18,882 nt of DNA from Pseudomonadota bacterium (GTDB lineage Bacteria; Pseudomonadota; Gammaproteobacteria; Xanthomonadales; Rhodanobacteraceae): contig JAJYDI010000016.1 of assembly GCA_021777635.1 (NCBI GenBank), positions 1 to 18,882 on the forward strand, given 5' to 3'. Of this stretch, positions 10,850-17,643 are shown in pieces. The notes below the pieces were generated by a model, which did no database searches, was not told the DNA's origin, and worked only from the letters and a program-made list of their open reading frames with translations. The first letter of the stretch is position 1; each line of letters starts with the position of its first letter. Made by a program: the position numbers and the translations under genes.

Positions 10850-10878
10850 ACAATACCAGTAACATACCAATAGATCAA
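10850..10878 (-). promoter_or_regulatory. Putative promoter of zwf-pgl-edd-eda
   Basis: On the minus strand TTGATC (10878-10873) is separated by exactly 17 bases from TATTGT (10855-10850). This is a good sigma-70-type pair that would start transcription near 10843, giving a leader of roughly 37 bases before the zwf ATG. The repeated GGTAT operator occupies the spacer and touches the -10 box, so repressor binding would block RNA polymerase directly. Based on consensus and spacing only. Confidence 0.55.
10853..10870. promoter_or_regulatory. Proposed GntR operator in the zwf promoter
   Basis: The site reads ATACCAGTAACATACCAA on the plus strand. It contains two direct half-sites ATACCA (10853 and 10864) exactly 11 bases, about one helical turn, apart. 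The reverse complement of the second operator at 10933-10950 matches it in 16 of 18 positions. The TGGTAT half-site resembles half-sites of HutC-subfamily GntR regulators. That the adjacent GntR protein binds here is inference. Confidence 0.6.
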
Positions 10879-10932
10879 AGCCGGCGCCCAGGATGCCTGC
10901 ACTCGGCACGCCCGGTTCGATGGCGGCGTGGG

Positions 10933-10950
10933 TTGGTATGCTTCTGGTAT
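10933..10950. promoter_or_regulatory. Proposed GntR operator on the gntR start codon
   Basis: TTGGTATGCTTCTGGTAT has half-sites TGGTAT at 10934 and 10945, again 11 bases apart, in the opposite orientation to the copy at 10853-10870. Its centre lies exactly 80 bases from the centre of that copy. It overlaps the ATG at 10949, so binding would interfere with transcription of the regulator itself (autorepression, inferred). A possible -10 box TATGCT (10937-10942) would place the transcript start at or next to the ATG. Confidence 0.6.
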
Positions 10951-11698
10951 GAAGCCGCCCTTGCCCGCAGCCTTTCGCCGCCAGTGCCGCGCCGATGCCT
11001 CCGGGCGCGGTCTGGTTTACCTGAGCCTGCAGCGTGCAATCAGCGAGGTGATCGACGCCGGCGCGCTCAAGTCCGGCGATGCGCTACCCGGCGAGCGCGT
11101 GCTGGCGCAGCAGCTCGGCGTCTCGCGCGTCACCGTGCGGCGCGCCATCGCCGGACTGATCGAGAACGGCCTGCTGACCCAGCGACGCGGGGCCGGAACC
11201 TTCGTCGCCGAACGCATCGTGAAGTCGTTTTCACGGCTGACCAGCTTTTCCGACGACCTGCGCGCGCGCGGGCTGGACTCGCGCTCGCGCTTTCTGGAGC
11301 GCGCGGTCGGCGCGGCGACGCCCGAGGAGGCGATGGGGCTGGATCTGTCGCCGGGTGCGGCAGTGGTTCGGCTCTACCGGCTGCGCTTCGCCGGCGAGCG
11401 ACCGTTGGTGGTCGAACGCACCGCGGTGCCGCACGATCTGCTGGCCGACCCGGCGGCGGTGGGTCACTCGCTCTACGACGCGCTGGAGCGCGAAGGCCAC
11501 GTGCCGGTGCGCGCGCTGCAGCGGGTGCGAGCGGTCGCGCTGGACGCCGGCCAGGCGCGACTGCTCGAGCTGCCCGCGGGCAGCGCGGCGCTGTACATCG
11601 AACGCCGCGCCTATCGTGCCGACGGCCGGGCAGTGGAGTTCACGCGCTCGTTCTATCGCGGCGACGTTTACGATTTCGTCGCTGAACTCGGCCGCTGA
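10949..11698 (+). CDS. GntR-family (HutC subfamily) transcriptional regulator
   Basis: A 249-residue cytoplasmic DNA-binding protein. Residues about 21-88 form the GntR winged helix, with GDALPGERVLAQQLGVSRVTVRRAI (43-67) as the recognition region and GLLTQRRGAGTFV (74-86) as the wing. Residues about 95-245 are a UTRA effector domain (RLTSFSDDLRARG, VVERTAVPHDLL, FTRSFYRGDVYDF), the HutC/NagR-type arrangement. Such domains bind small ligands, often sugar phosphates. Given its place opposite zwf-pgl-edd-eda, a pathway intermediate or related sugar phosphate is a reasonable guess, not shown. I chose ATG 10949; the only other in-frame option is GTG 10928. Neither has a convincing ribosome binding site, and a leaderless mRNA is possible. 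Two proposed operators lie between this gene and zwf. Confidence 0.9.
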   Translation: MKPPLPAAFRRQCRADASGRGLVYLSLQRAISEVIDAGALKSGDALPGERVLAQQLGVSRVTVRRAIAGLIENGLLTQRRGAGTFVAERIVKSFSRLTSFSDDLRARGLDSRSRFLERAVGAATPEEAMGLDLSPGAAVVRLYRLRFAGERPLVVERTAVPHDLLADPAAVGHSLYDALEREGHVPVRALQRVRAVALDAGQARLLELPAGSAALYIERRAYRADGRAVEFTRSFYRGDVYDFVAELGR

Positions 11699-11708
11699 GC
11701 CGGCTCGC

Positions 11709-11729
11709 GGCGGTCGCGTCCGCGACGCC
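11709..11729 (+). terminator. Possible hairpin terminator after the gntR-type gene
   Basis: GTCGC (11713-11717) pairs with GCGAC (11722-11726) over GTCC. The stem extends outward by GGC/GCC with one bulged G. A T-rich stretch (ttatgttttc, 11741-11750) follows, but eleven bases later than expected for an intrinsic terminator. It separates the gntR-type gene from the LacI-led cluster. Confidence 0.3.
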
Positions 11730-11775
11730 AGGCACCGCTGTTATGTTTTCGTTGCGCTGCAGCGTGCAATAGCCG

Positions 11776-11789
11776 TGTAACCGATTACA
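11776..11789. promoter_or_regulatory. LacI-family operator upstream of the LacI-type gene
   Basis: TGTAACCGATTACA is a 14-base palindrome with one mismatch and the central CG typical of LacI/GalR-family operators. It lies 45 bases before the GTG start of the LacI-type gene. A weak -35 candidate TTGCGC (11752-11757) with TGTAAC as -10 would put the operator on the promoter. Autoregulation of the whole cluster is the simplest reading. Binding by this particular protein is inference. Confidence 0.65.
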
Positions 11790-11833
11790 TTGCGTCTCCA
11801 TGACATGCTGCGAAAGCCGCAGGGGGCGCCCGC

Positions 11834-12961
11834 GTGGGGACCACGATCAAAGAAGTTGCCAAGCGCGCGGGGGTCTCGGTCGCCACCGTGTCGCGTGCGC
11901 TCAACGGGCATGCATCGGTGACCGCCTCGGCCCGCGAGCGCGTGCAGCAGGCCGCGGCCGATCTCCATTACATGCCGCATGGCGCCGCCCGCAGCCTCAG
12001 CACGAGGCGCACCGAAAGCATCGGCGTGCTGCTGCCCGACCTGCACGGTGAGTTCTTCTCCGAGCTGATCCGCGGCATCGATGCCGGCGCACGGGCGCGT
12101 GGCCTGCACCTGCTGGTCTCCAGTTCCCACGGTGACGCCGCCGAGGCCGCCGCGGCGCTGCGCAGCATGCAGGGCCGGGTCGACGGTCTGCTGCTGATGT
12201 CGCCTTACGTGGACGCCGGCATGCTCGCCAACAATCTGCCGCGTGGCTTCCCGCTGGTGCTGATGAACAGCGTGATCAGCGAGGCAGGCTGCTCGGCCGT
12301 GCTGATCGACAACTACGGCGGCGCCTACGGCATGGTCCGCTATCTGGTGGCCAGCGGGTACAAGCGGATTGCCTTCGTGACCGGTCCCGAGGACAACCTG
12401 GATGCACGCGCGCGGCTGCAGGGCTACCGCAACGCGATGGCCGAGCTGCGCCCCGACCAGGACGAAATGGTCCTGCGCGGCGATTTCACCGAGGAGGGCG
12501 GCTACCGTGCCGGCAAGCAGATCCTGGCGCGGCAGATCCGGCCGGACGTGATCTTCGCCGCCAACGACATCATGGCGATCGGCTGCCTGTTCGCGCTGAC
12601 GCAGTCGGGCGTGGAAGTGCCGCGCACGATGGCCGTGGTCGGCTTCGACGACATTCCCGTCGCCCGTTACATCACGCCCGCGCTGACGACGGTGCGCGTG
12701 CGCATCGCCGACCTGGGCGGACGGGCGCTGCAGCGCTTGCTGGCCACGGTCGGCCAGCACGAGGGAAGCAGGGTGACCACCGAAACGATGCAGCCGGAGC
12801 TGGTGGTCCGTGCATCCTGCGGCATGCACGGACAGGACGCCGGCAGCCCGCGACCCGCCGAACCCGATCAGAAACGCGTGCAGACCGGCCCCGTGGAACG
12901 CATCAAGCCGGCTGCAGCGAAGCACCGCCCGACCCGCACCGCACCGTCCAACCCGACCTAA
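11834..12961 (+). CDS. LacI-family transcriptional regulator
   Basis: A 375-residue repressor-type protein. The N-terminal helix-turn-helix is textbook (TIKEVAKRAGVSVATVSRALN, residues 4-24), the hinge helix follows at about 48-59, and a periplasmic-binding-protein-like sugar sensor runs from about 61 to 330 (IGVLLPDLHGEFFSELIRGID; VVGFDDIPVARYITPALTTVR). Family members respond to sugars or sugar derivatives; the ligand here is unknown. The start is GTG with GGGGG about eight bases upstream, and the family-standard sequence begins right there. A tail of about 45 residues, rich in Pro, Arg and Lys, follows the normal domain end. The receptor gene begins 12 bases after the stop codon, so regulator and receptor are surely co-transcribed. 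A LacI-type palindrome lies upstream at 11776-11789. Confidence 0.93.
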   Translation: MGTTIKEVAKRAGVSVATVSRALNGHASVTASARERVQQAAADLHYMPHGAARSLSTRRTESIGVLLPDLHGEFFSELIRGIDAGARARGLHLLVSSSHGDAAEAAAALRSMQGRVDGLLLMSPYVDAGMLANNLPRGFPLVLMNSVISEAGCSAVLIDNYGGAYGMVRYLVASGYKRIAFVTGPEDNLDARARLQGYRNAMAELRPDQDEMVLRGDFTEEGGYRAGKQILARQIRPDVIFAANDIMAIGCLFALTQSGVEVPRTMAVVGFDDIPVARYITPALTTVRVRIADLGGRALQRLLATVGQHEGSRVTTETMQPELVVRASCGMHGQDAGSPRPAEPDQKRVQTGPVERIKPAAAKHRPTRTAPSNPT

Positions 12962-12973
12962 GGCAGGGGAACC

Positions 12974-15955
12974 ATGAGAACGCCACAGACTTTCAAGAAG
13001 AAGCTGCTTGCCAGCCTGATCGCCACGTCACTGGCGACCCTCGTCGCCGCGCCGACCGTTTCGGTCGCCGCGAGCGCGGATGCCACCTTGCGCGGCCATG
13101 CCGCGCCCGGGGCAGTGATCACCGCCCGCGAGATCGCCACCGGCGCCTCGCGCCAGACCAAGGCCGATGGCAAGGGCGTCTACACACTGCTCGGCCTGCC
13201 GCCCGGCACCTACCAGGTCAGCGCAGGGCAGGGCATCGAACGCACGATCAAGCTGAATGTCGCCTCGACGGCCACCCTCGACCTGACCACGGCGGCCCCG
13301 GCGGGCAACGTCACCAAGCTCTCGACCGTCAAGGTCAGCGCGGCCAACCTGCAGGACGTCAACACCTCGCAGGTGGGCGCGTTCGTCTCGACGCACCAGA
13401 TCCAGAACATGCCCGCGGCGTCGCGCAACTTCCTGCAGTTCGCCGACACCGTGCCGGGCATGGTGTTCGCGCGCGACTCCAACGGCAATACCAGCCTGCA
13501 GTCGGGCGGTCAGGCCGGCAGCGCGCTGAACGTCTACATCGACGGCGTCGGCCAGAAGAACTACGTGCTGCAGGGCGGCATCGCCGGCCAGAACGCCAGC
13601 CAGGGCAACCCCTTCCCGCAGTTGGCGATCGCCGAGTACCGCGTGATCACGTCCAACTACGAGGCCGAGTACGGCCAGCTGTCGAGCGCGGCGGTCACCG
13701 CCCTGACCAAATCCGGCACCAACGAGTACCACGGTGACGCCTTCGTCAGCTTCAACAGCACCGGCATGCGCGCGGCGACGCCGGCCGAGAGCGCGGCCGG
13801 CAAGAAGACGCCCTCCACCGACAAGGATTACGGCTTCGATTTCGGCGGACCGATCCTGCAGAACCGGATGCACTTCTACATCGCCTACGAGGGCAAGAAG
13901 TTCAACACCCCGACGACCGTGGCACCGTCCGGGTCCGCGCAGTACGTCAGCCAGCTGCCGGCCAGCGCGCAATCGCAGATCGGCGCGGCCAACCTGCCGT
14001 TCCTGGAAAACAACTGGTTCGGCAAGCTCGACTACGAGCCGACCAGCCGCGACCGCTTCGTGTTCGAGGCTCACGTTCGCAACGAAACCTCGCTGGGCGG
14101 CATCGGCGGCGTGACCACGGCCTCGGCCGGACTCAACACCGTCAATTTCCAGAAGACCGCCGACCTGCGCTGGGATCGCAGCGGCTACGACTGGTTCAAT
14201 CGCCTGCAGTTCACCTACGAGGACGCGTTCTTCCAGCCCACGCCGGTGGTGCTGGGCGCCGGCAGCGCCTATACGCCGTCGAACAACCAGAACGCGGTCA
14301 TCCTGCAGACCGGCAACTCGCCGCTGGCACAGCAGAACAAGGGCCAGCGCGGCCCGGGCCTGCGCGACGACTTCACCTACGACGGACTTGAGTGGCACGG
14401 CGACCACATCATCAAGACCGGTCTCGACATCAAGAAAGTGCAGCTGACCGCGCAGGACGCCGGCGACAGCAACGCGCTGTTCTATTACGCGGTGAGCCCG
14501 AACGCCGGCACCGAGAGCACCCCCTACAAGGTGCAGTTCGGCTCGCCCGCACCCGGCACCAGCCCGGTGTCGGTCAGCGACAACACCATGATCGGCGCCT
14601 ACCTGCAGGACAACTGGACGGTCAACGAGCACTGGACCTTCAACCTGGGCGTGCGCGGCGATTACGACCGCACGCCGGCCTACCTCAACTACGTGACGCC
14701 CGCCAATGTGATCGCGGCGCTCAACGGCCAGGCCCCCGGAGCGGCGCCCGGCGTGACCTACGCCGACACCCTGGCGCTGGGCGGGGTCAACATCAACAAC
14801 TACATCAGCAACGGCCACAACCGCAGCGCCAAATGGCATTTCGCGCCGCGCCTCGGCTTCGCCTTCGACATCAATGGCGACCAGAAGCACGTGATCTTCG
14901 GCGGCTACTCGCGCGCCTACGACCGCAACCTGTTCACCATCCTGCAGCTGGAGCAGACCAAGTCGGCGCTGTCGCAGCCGACGCTGTTCTTCAATACGCC
15001 GCTGGAACCCTGCGTCGCCAGTCCGACCTGCCTGACCTTCAACCCGTCCTACTACGGCATCCAGGCGCTGCAGGCCCTGGTGGCCGGCACCACGACGGGC
15101 AAGGAGGTGGACATGATCCAGAACAACCTCAAGACCCCGTACTCGGACCAGTTCACCCTCGGCATGCGCAACCAGGTGGGCGAGTGGAACACCAGCGTGG
15201 CGATCGCGCGGATCAACAGCTACAACGGCTTCCTGTTCGACCTCGGCAACCGCTATCCGGACGGTTCGTTCTGGAAGAACGGCAGCCAGCCGTGGAGCTA
15301 CGGACTGCCCGGCTTCGGCCCGCTGATCCTCGGCACCAACGGCAAGGAGACGCGCACCACCCAGCTGCTGCTGTCGGCCGACAAGCCCTGGACGCGCGAG
15401 TCGGGCTGGGGCGCCACCATCGCCTACACCTACACCGACGCCAAGTGGAACCACGACAACGGCAGCCTGGATGACCAGTACGCCTTCGATGAATCCAGCC
15501 CGGCGGCGTATCCCTTCATCGCCGAACCGGTGGCCAAGCAGCGCCTGGTGCTGGCCGGAACGTTCAGCGCGCCGTGGGACATCGCGCTCGGTGCGCGCCT
15601 GACCCTGGCCTCGCCGATCCCCGACGTCAACCTGGCCTGCTACGGCGGACCGATCAACAACGGCTGCATTCCGATCGCTGCCACGCCGCAAGGCTCGCGC
15701 TTCCTGCTCGGCGGACGCATCTGGGGCTACCGCGACTTCTCCATGCAGGCCACCAAGAACTTCAAGTTCTACGGGTACAACGCCTACGCACGGCTGGACA
15801 TCATCAACGTCTTCAACTGGCACAACTACACCAGCTACATCGAGAACTTCGGCAGCAACGGCGTGCTCAACCAGTATCCGGTCAGCTACAACCCGCTGGG
15901 CCAGATCTCGGGCTACCCGCGCTACCTGAAGGTGACCGTGGGCGTCAGCTTCTGA
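12974..15955 (+). CDS. TonB-dependent outer-membrane receptor (Oar-like, carboxypeptidase-regulatory domain)
   Basis: A 993-residue outer-membrane protein. It has a signal peptide (KKK at 8-10, hydrophobic 11-25, cleavage near 33-35) and a carboxypeptidase-regulatory-like beta-sandwich at about 37-105 (GAVITAREIATG, TLLGLPPGTYQVS). A TonB-box-like KLSTVKVSA lies at 115-123, the plug runs from about 125 to 255 (including NVYIDGVGQKN and SNYEAEYGQLS), and a beta-barrel ends in the terminal Phe typical of outer-membrane barrels. It should import a bulky substrate, driven by TonB-ExbBD. Its operon partners (LacI-type regulator, glycosidase) suggest an oligosaccharide, by inference. The ATG has AGGGGA three bases upstream of ACC-ATG. 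An inverted repeat just downstream separates it from the halogenase-like gene. Confidence 0.93.
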   Translation: MRTPQTFKKKLLASLIATSLATLVAAPTVSVAASADATLRGHAAPGAVITAREIATGASRQTKADGKGVYTLLGLPPGTYQVSAGQGIERTIKLNVASTATLDLTTAAPAGNVTKLSTVKVSAANLQDVNTSQVGAFVSTHQIQNMPAASRNFLQFADTVPGMVFARDSNGNTSLQSGGQAGSALNVYIDGVGQKNYVLQGGIAGQNASQGNPFPQLAIAEYRVITSNYEAEYGQLSSAAVTALTKSGTNEYHGDAFVSFNSTGMRAATPAESAAGKKTPSTDKDYGFDFGGPILQNRMHFYIAYEGKKFNTPTTVAPSGSAQYVSQLPASAQSQIGAANLPFLENNWFGKLDYEPTSRDRFVFEAHVRNETSLGGIGGVTTASAGLNTVNFQKTADLRWDRSGYDWFNRLQFTYEDAFFQPTPVVLGAGSAYTPSNNQNAVILQTGNSPLAQQNKGQRGPGLRDDFTYDGLEWHGDHIIKTGLDIKKVQLTAQDAGDSNALFYYAVSPNAGTESTPYKVQFGSPAPGTSPVSVSDNTMIGAYLQDNWTVNEHWTFNLGVRGDYDRTPAYLNYVTPANVIAALNGQAPGAAPGVTYADTLALGGVNINNYISNGHNRSAKWHFAPRLGFAFDINGDQKHVIFGGYSRAYDRNLFTILQLEQTKSALSQPTLFFNTPLEPCVASPTCLTFNPSYYGIQALQALVAGTTTGKEVDMIQNNLKTPYSDQFTLGMRNQVGEWNTSVAIARINSYNGFLFDLGNRYPDGSFWKNGSQPWSYGLPGFGPLILGTNGKETRTTQLLLSADKPWTRESGWGATIAYTYTDAKWNHDNGSLDDQYAFDESSPAAYPFIAEPVAKQRLVLAGTFSAPWDIALGARLTLASPIPDVNLACYGGPINNGCIPIAATPQGSRFLLGGRIWGYRDFSMQATKNFKFYGYNAYARLDIINVFNWHNYTSYIENFGSNGVLNQYPVSYNPLGQISGYPRYLKVTVGVSF

Positions 15956-15963
15956 GTCCGCAC

Positions 15964-15997
15964 GCAGGCAGCGACGGGTACGCCCGTTGCTGCCTGC
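15964..15997 (+). repeat. 15-bp stem-loop between TonB receptor and halogenase-like genes
   Basis: Arm 15964-15978 pairs with 15983-15997 around the loop TACG. All pairs are Watson-Crick except one G-U (15973 with 15988). It lies nine bases after the receptor stop codon. There is no T-run after it, so it looks more like an mRNA-stabilising or attenuating hairpin than a full terminator. Confidence 0.65.
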
Positions 15998-16026
15998 CCC
16001 GCTTCGCGGCATCGTCGTCACGCGGC

Positions 16027-16053
16027 AGCCGGTCCCCGCAGACGGGACCGGTT
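16027..16053 (+). terminator. Second strong hairpin, terminator-like, before the halogenase-like gene
   Basis: CCGGTCCC (16029-16036) and GGGACCGG (16044-16051) are perfect complements over a 7-base loop, extended by G-U and A-U pairs. A short TTT run (16052-16054) begins at the foot of the stem. It could terminate part of the transcription from the receptor gene. The T-run is too short for a confident call. Confidence 0.45.
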
Positions 16054-16088
16054 TCCGTCCGGCCCGCGTCCGCCGCCCGAATCCCGGC

Positions 16089-17618
16089 ATGAGCACTCCC
16101 CCGATGTCTGCCTCGCAGCCTCTGAAAACCATCGTGATCGTGGGCGGCGGCACCGCCGGCTGGATGGCGGCCTCGGCCTGCGCCAAGGTGCTGGGCGCCG
16201 ACTACGACGTGCACCTGGTCGAGTCCGAGGAGATCGGCATCATCGGGGTGGGCGAGGCAACGGTGCCGCACCTGAAGCTGTTCAACAACCTGCTTGGCAT
16301 CGACGACATCGAATTCGTCCGGCAGACCCAGGGCACGTTCAAGCTCGGCATCCAGTTCAACGACTGGGGCCGGCTCGGTGACAGCTACATCCACGGATTC
16401 GGCAAGATCGGCCACGACGTCAGCCTGCTGCCGTTCCACCAGTTCTGGATCAAGGCGCGGCAGCTGGGCTTCGCCGCCGACATCGGCGCGTACTCGCTGA
16501 ACACCGCCGCCGCGCCGCGCGGCCGGTTCATGCCGTCGGCCACCGACGTGCCGGCGAATTCGCCGCTGGCCGACATCCGCTACGCCTACCATTTCGATGC
16601 CGGCCGCTACGCGAAATTCCTGCGCGGCTACGCCGAGGCGCGCGGCGTGCGCCGCACCGAGGGCAAGATCGAGCAGGTCCGGCTGCGCGCCGAGGACGGC
16701 TTCGTCGAATCGGTCGTGCTGGAAAACGGCACGGTCATCACCGGCGACCTGTTCATCGACTGCTCGGGTTTTCGCGGCCTGCTGATCGAGCAGGCGCTGC
16801 ACACCGGCTACACCGATTTCACCCGCTGGCTGCCCTGCGACCGCGCGCTGGCGGTGGGCTGCGAGAAGGTCGGCCCGCCGACGCCGTACACGCGCGTGAC
16901 CGCGCGCGCGGCGGGCTGGCAGTGGCGCATCCCGCTGCAGCACCGTACCGGCAACGGGCACGTCTACGCCGGGGCCTGTCTCGGCGACGACGAGGCCGCC
17001 GCAACGCTGCTGGCCAACCTGGACGGCAAGCCGCTGGGCGAGCCGCGCCTGCTGCGTTTCACGCCCGGCATGCGCAAGAAGGCCTGGAACAAAAACGTGG
17101 TCGCGCTGGGTCTGGCCAGCGGGTTTCTGGAGCCGCTGGAATCGACCAGCATCTTCCTGATCCAGTCGGGCATCGCGCGCCTGCTCAGCCTGTTTCCGCA
17201 GCGCGATTTCAGTGCGGCACTGATCGACCGCTACAACGCGCAGTCGGCCTTCGAGCTCGAGCACATCCGCGATTTCCTGATCCTGCACTACCACGCCACC
17301 GCGCGCGACGACACGCCGTTCTGGAACGACTGCCGCACCATGCAGGTGCCGGACTCGCTGCAGGAAAACATCCGCCTGTTCCGCGACAGCGGCCGTTTCT
17401 TCCGCGATGGCGAGGAGATGTTCGCCGACGTCAGCTGGGTGCAGGTCATGCTCGGGCAGAACATCATGCCGCGCACCTACCATCCGATGGTCGACCTGAT
17501 GCCGGAACAGGACCTGCGCGCGTTCGTCACCGGCATCGGCTCGGTGATCGCGGGCTGCGTCGATCTGATGCCGATGCATCAGGCTTTCATCGACCGCTAT
17601 TGCGCGGTCGCCGCCTGA
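16089..17618 (+). CDS. Flavin-dependent tryptophan-halogenase-like enzyme
   Basis: A 509-residue member of the tryptophan halogenase (PrnA/RebH-like) family. It has the Rossmann FAD motif IVGGGTAGWM (17-26), GVGEATVP (53-60), FIDCSGFRG (222-230), the halogenase signature W-x-W-x-I-P (Trp277, Trp279, Ile281, Pro282), and EPLEST (348-353) with the conserved Glu351. Characterised relatives use FADH2, O2 and halide to halogenate indoles. Several found near TonB receptors in Xanthomonas prefer bromide, with natural substrates unknown. Lys63 lies in the segment carrying the catalytic lysine of PrnA, apparently one residue out of register. The start is uncertain: ATG 16089 or ATG 16104, neither with a good ribosome binding site. 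The open frame back to 15987 runs through the hairpins and was rejected. It lies between the receptor and glycosidase genes, and reduced flavin must come from a reductase elsewhere. Confidence 0.9.
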   Translation: MSTPPMSASQPLKTIVIVGGGTAGWMAASACAKVLGADYDVHLVESEEIGIIGVGEATVPHLKLFNNLLGIDDIEFVRQTQGTFKLGIQFNDWGRLGDSYIHGFGKIGHDVSLLPFHQFWIKARQLGFAADIGAYSLNTAAAPRGRFMPSATDVPANSPLADIRYAYHFDAGRYAKFLRGYAEARGVRRTEGKIEQVRLRAEDGFVESVVLENGTVITGDLFIDCSGFRGLLIEQALHTGYTDFTRWLPCDRALAVGCEKVGPPTPYTRVTARAAGWQWRIPLQHRTGNGHVYAGACLGDDEAAATLLANLDGKPLGEPRLLRFTPGMRKKAWNKNVVALGLASGFLEPLESTSIFLIQSGIARLLSLFPQRDFSAALIDRYNAQSAFELEHIRDFLILHYHATARDDTPFWNDCRTMQVPDSLQENIRLFRDSGRFFRDGEEMFADVSWVQVMLGQNIMPRTYHPMVDLMPEQDLRAFVTGIGSVIAGCVDLMPMHQAFIDRYCAVAA

Positions 17619-17643
17619 GAGTCCGGTGCGGCCCGCGCGCGGA

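Noticed and set aside
13028..16186. 1052-codon open frame on the minus strand opposite the TonB receptor
   Set aside because: High-GC shadow: composition dominated by Arg, Val, Ala, Gly and His, no domain, and the plus strand encodes a clear receptor.
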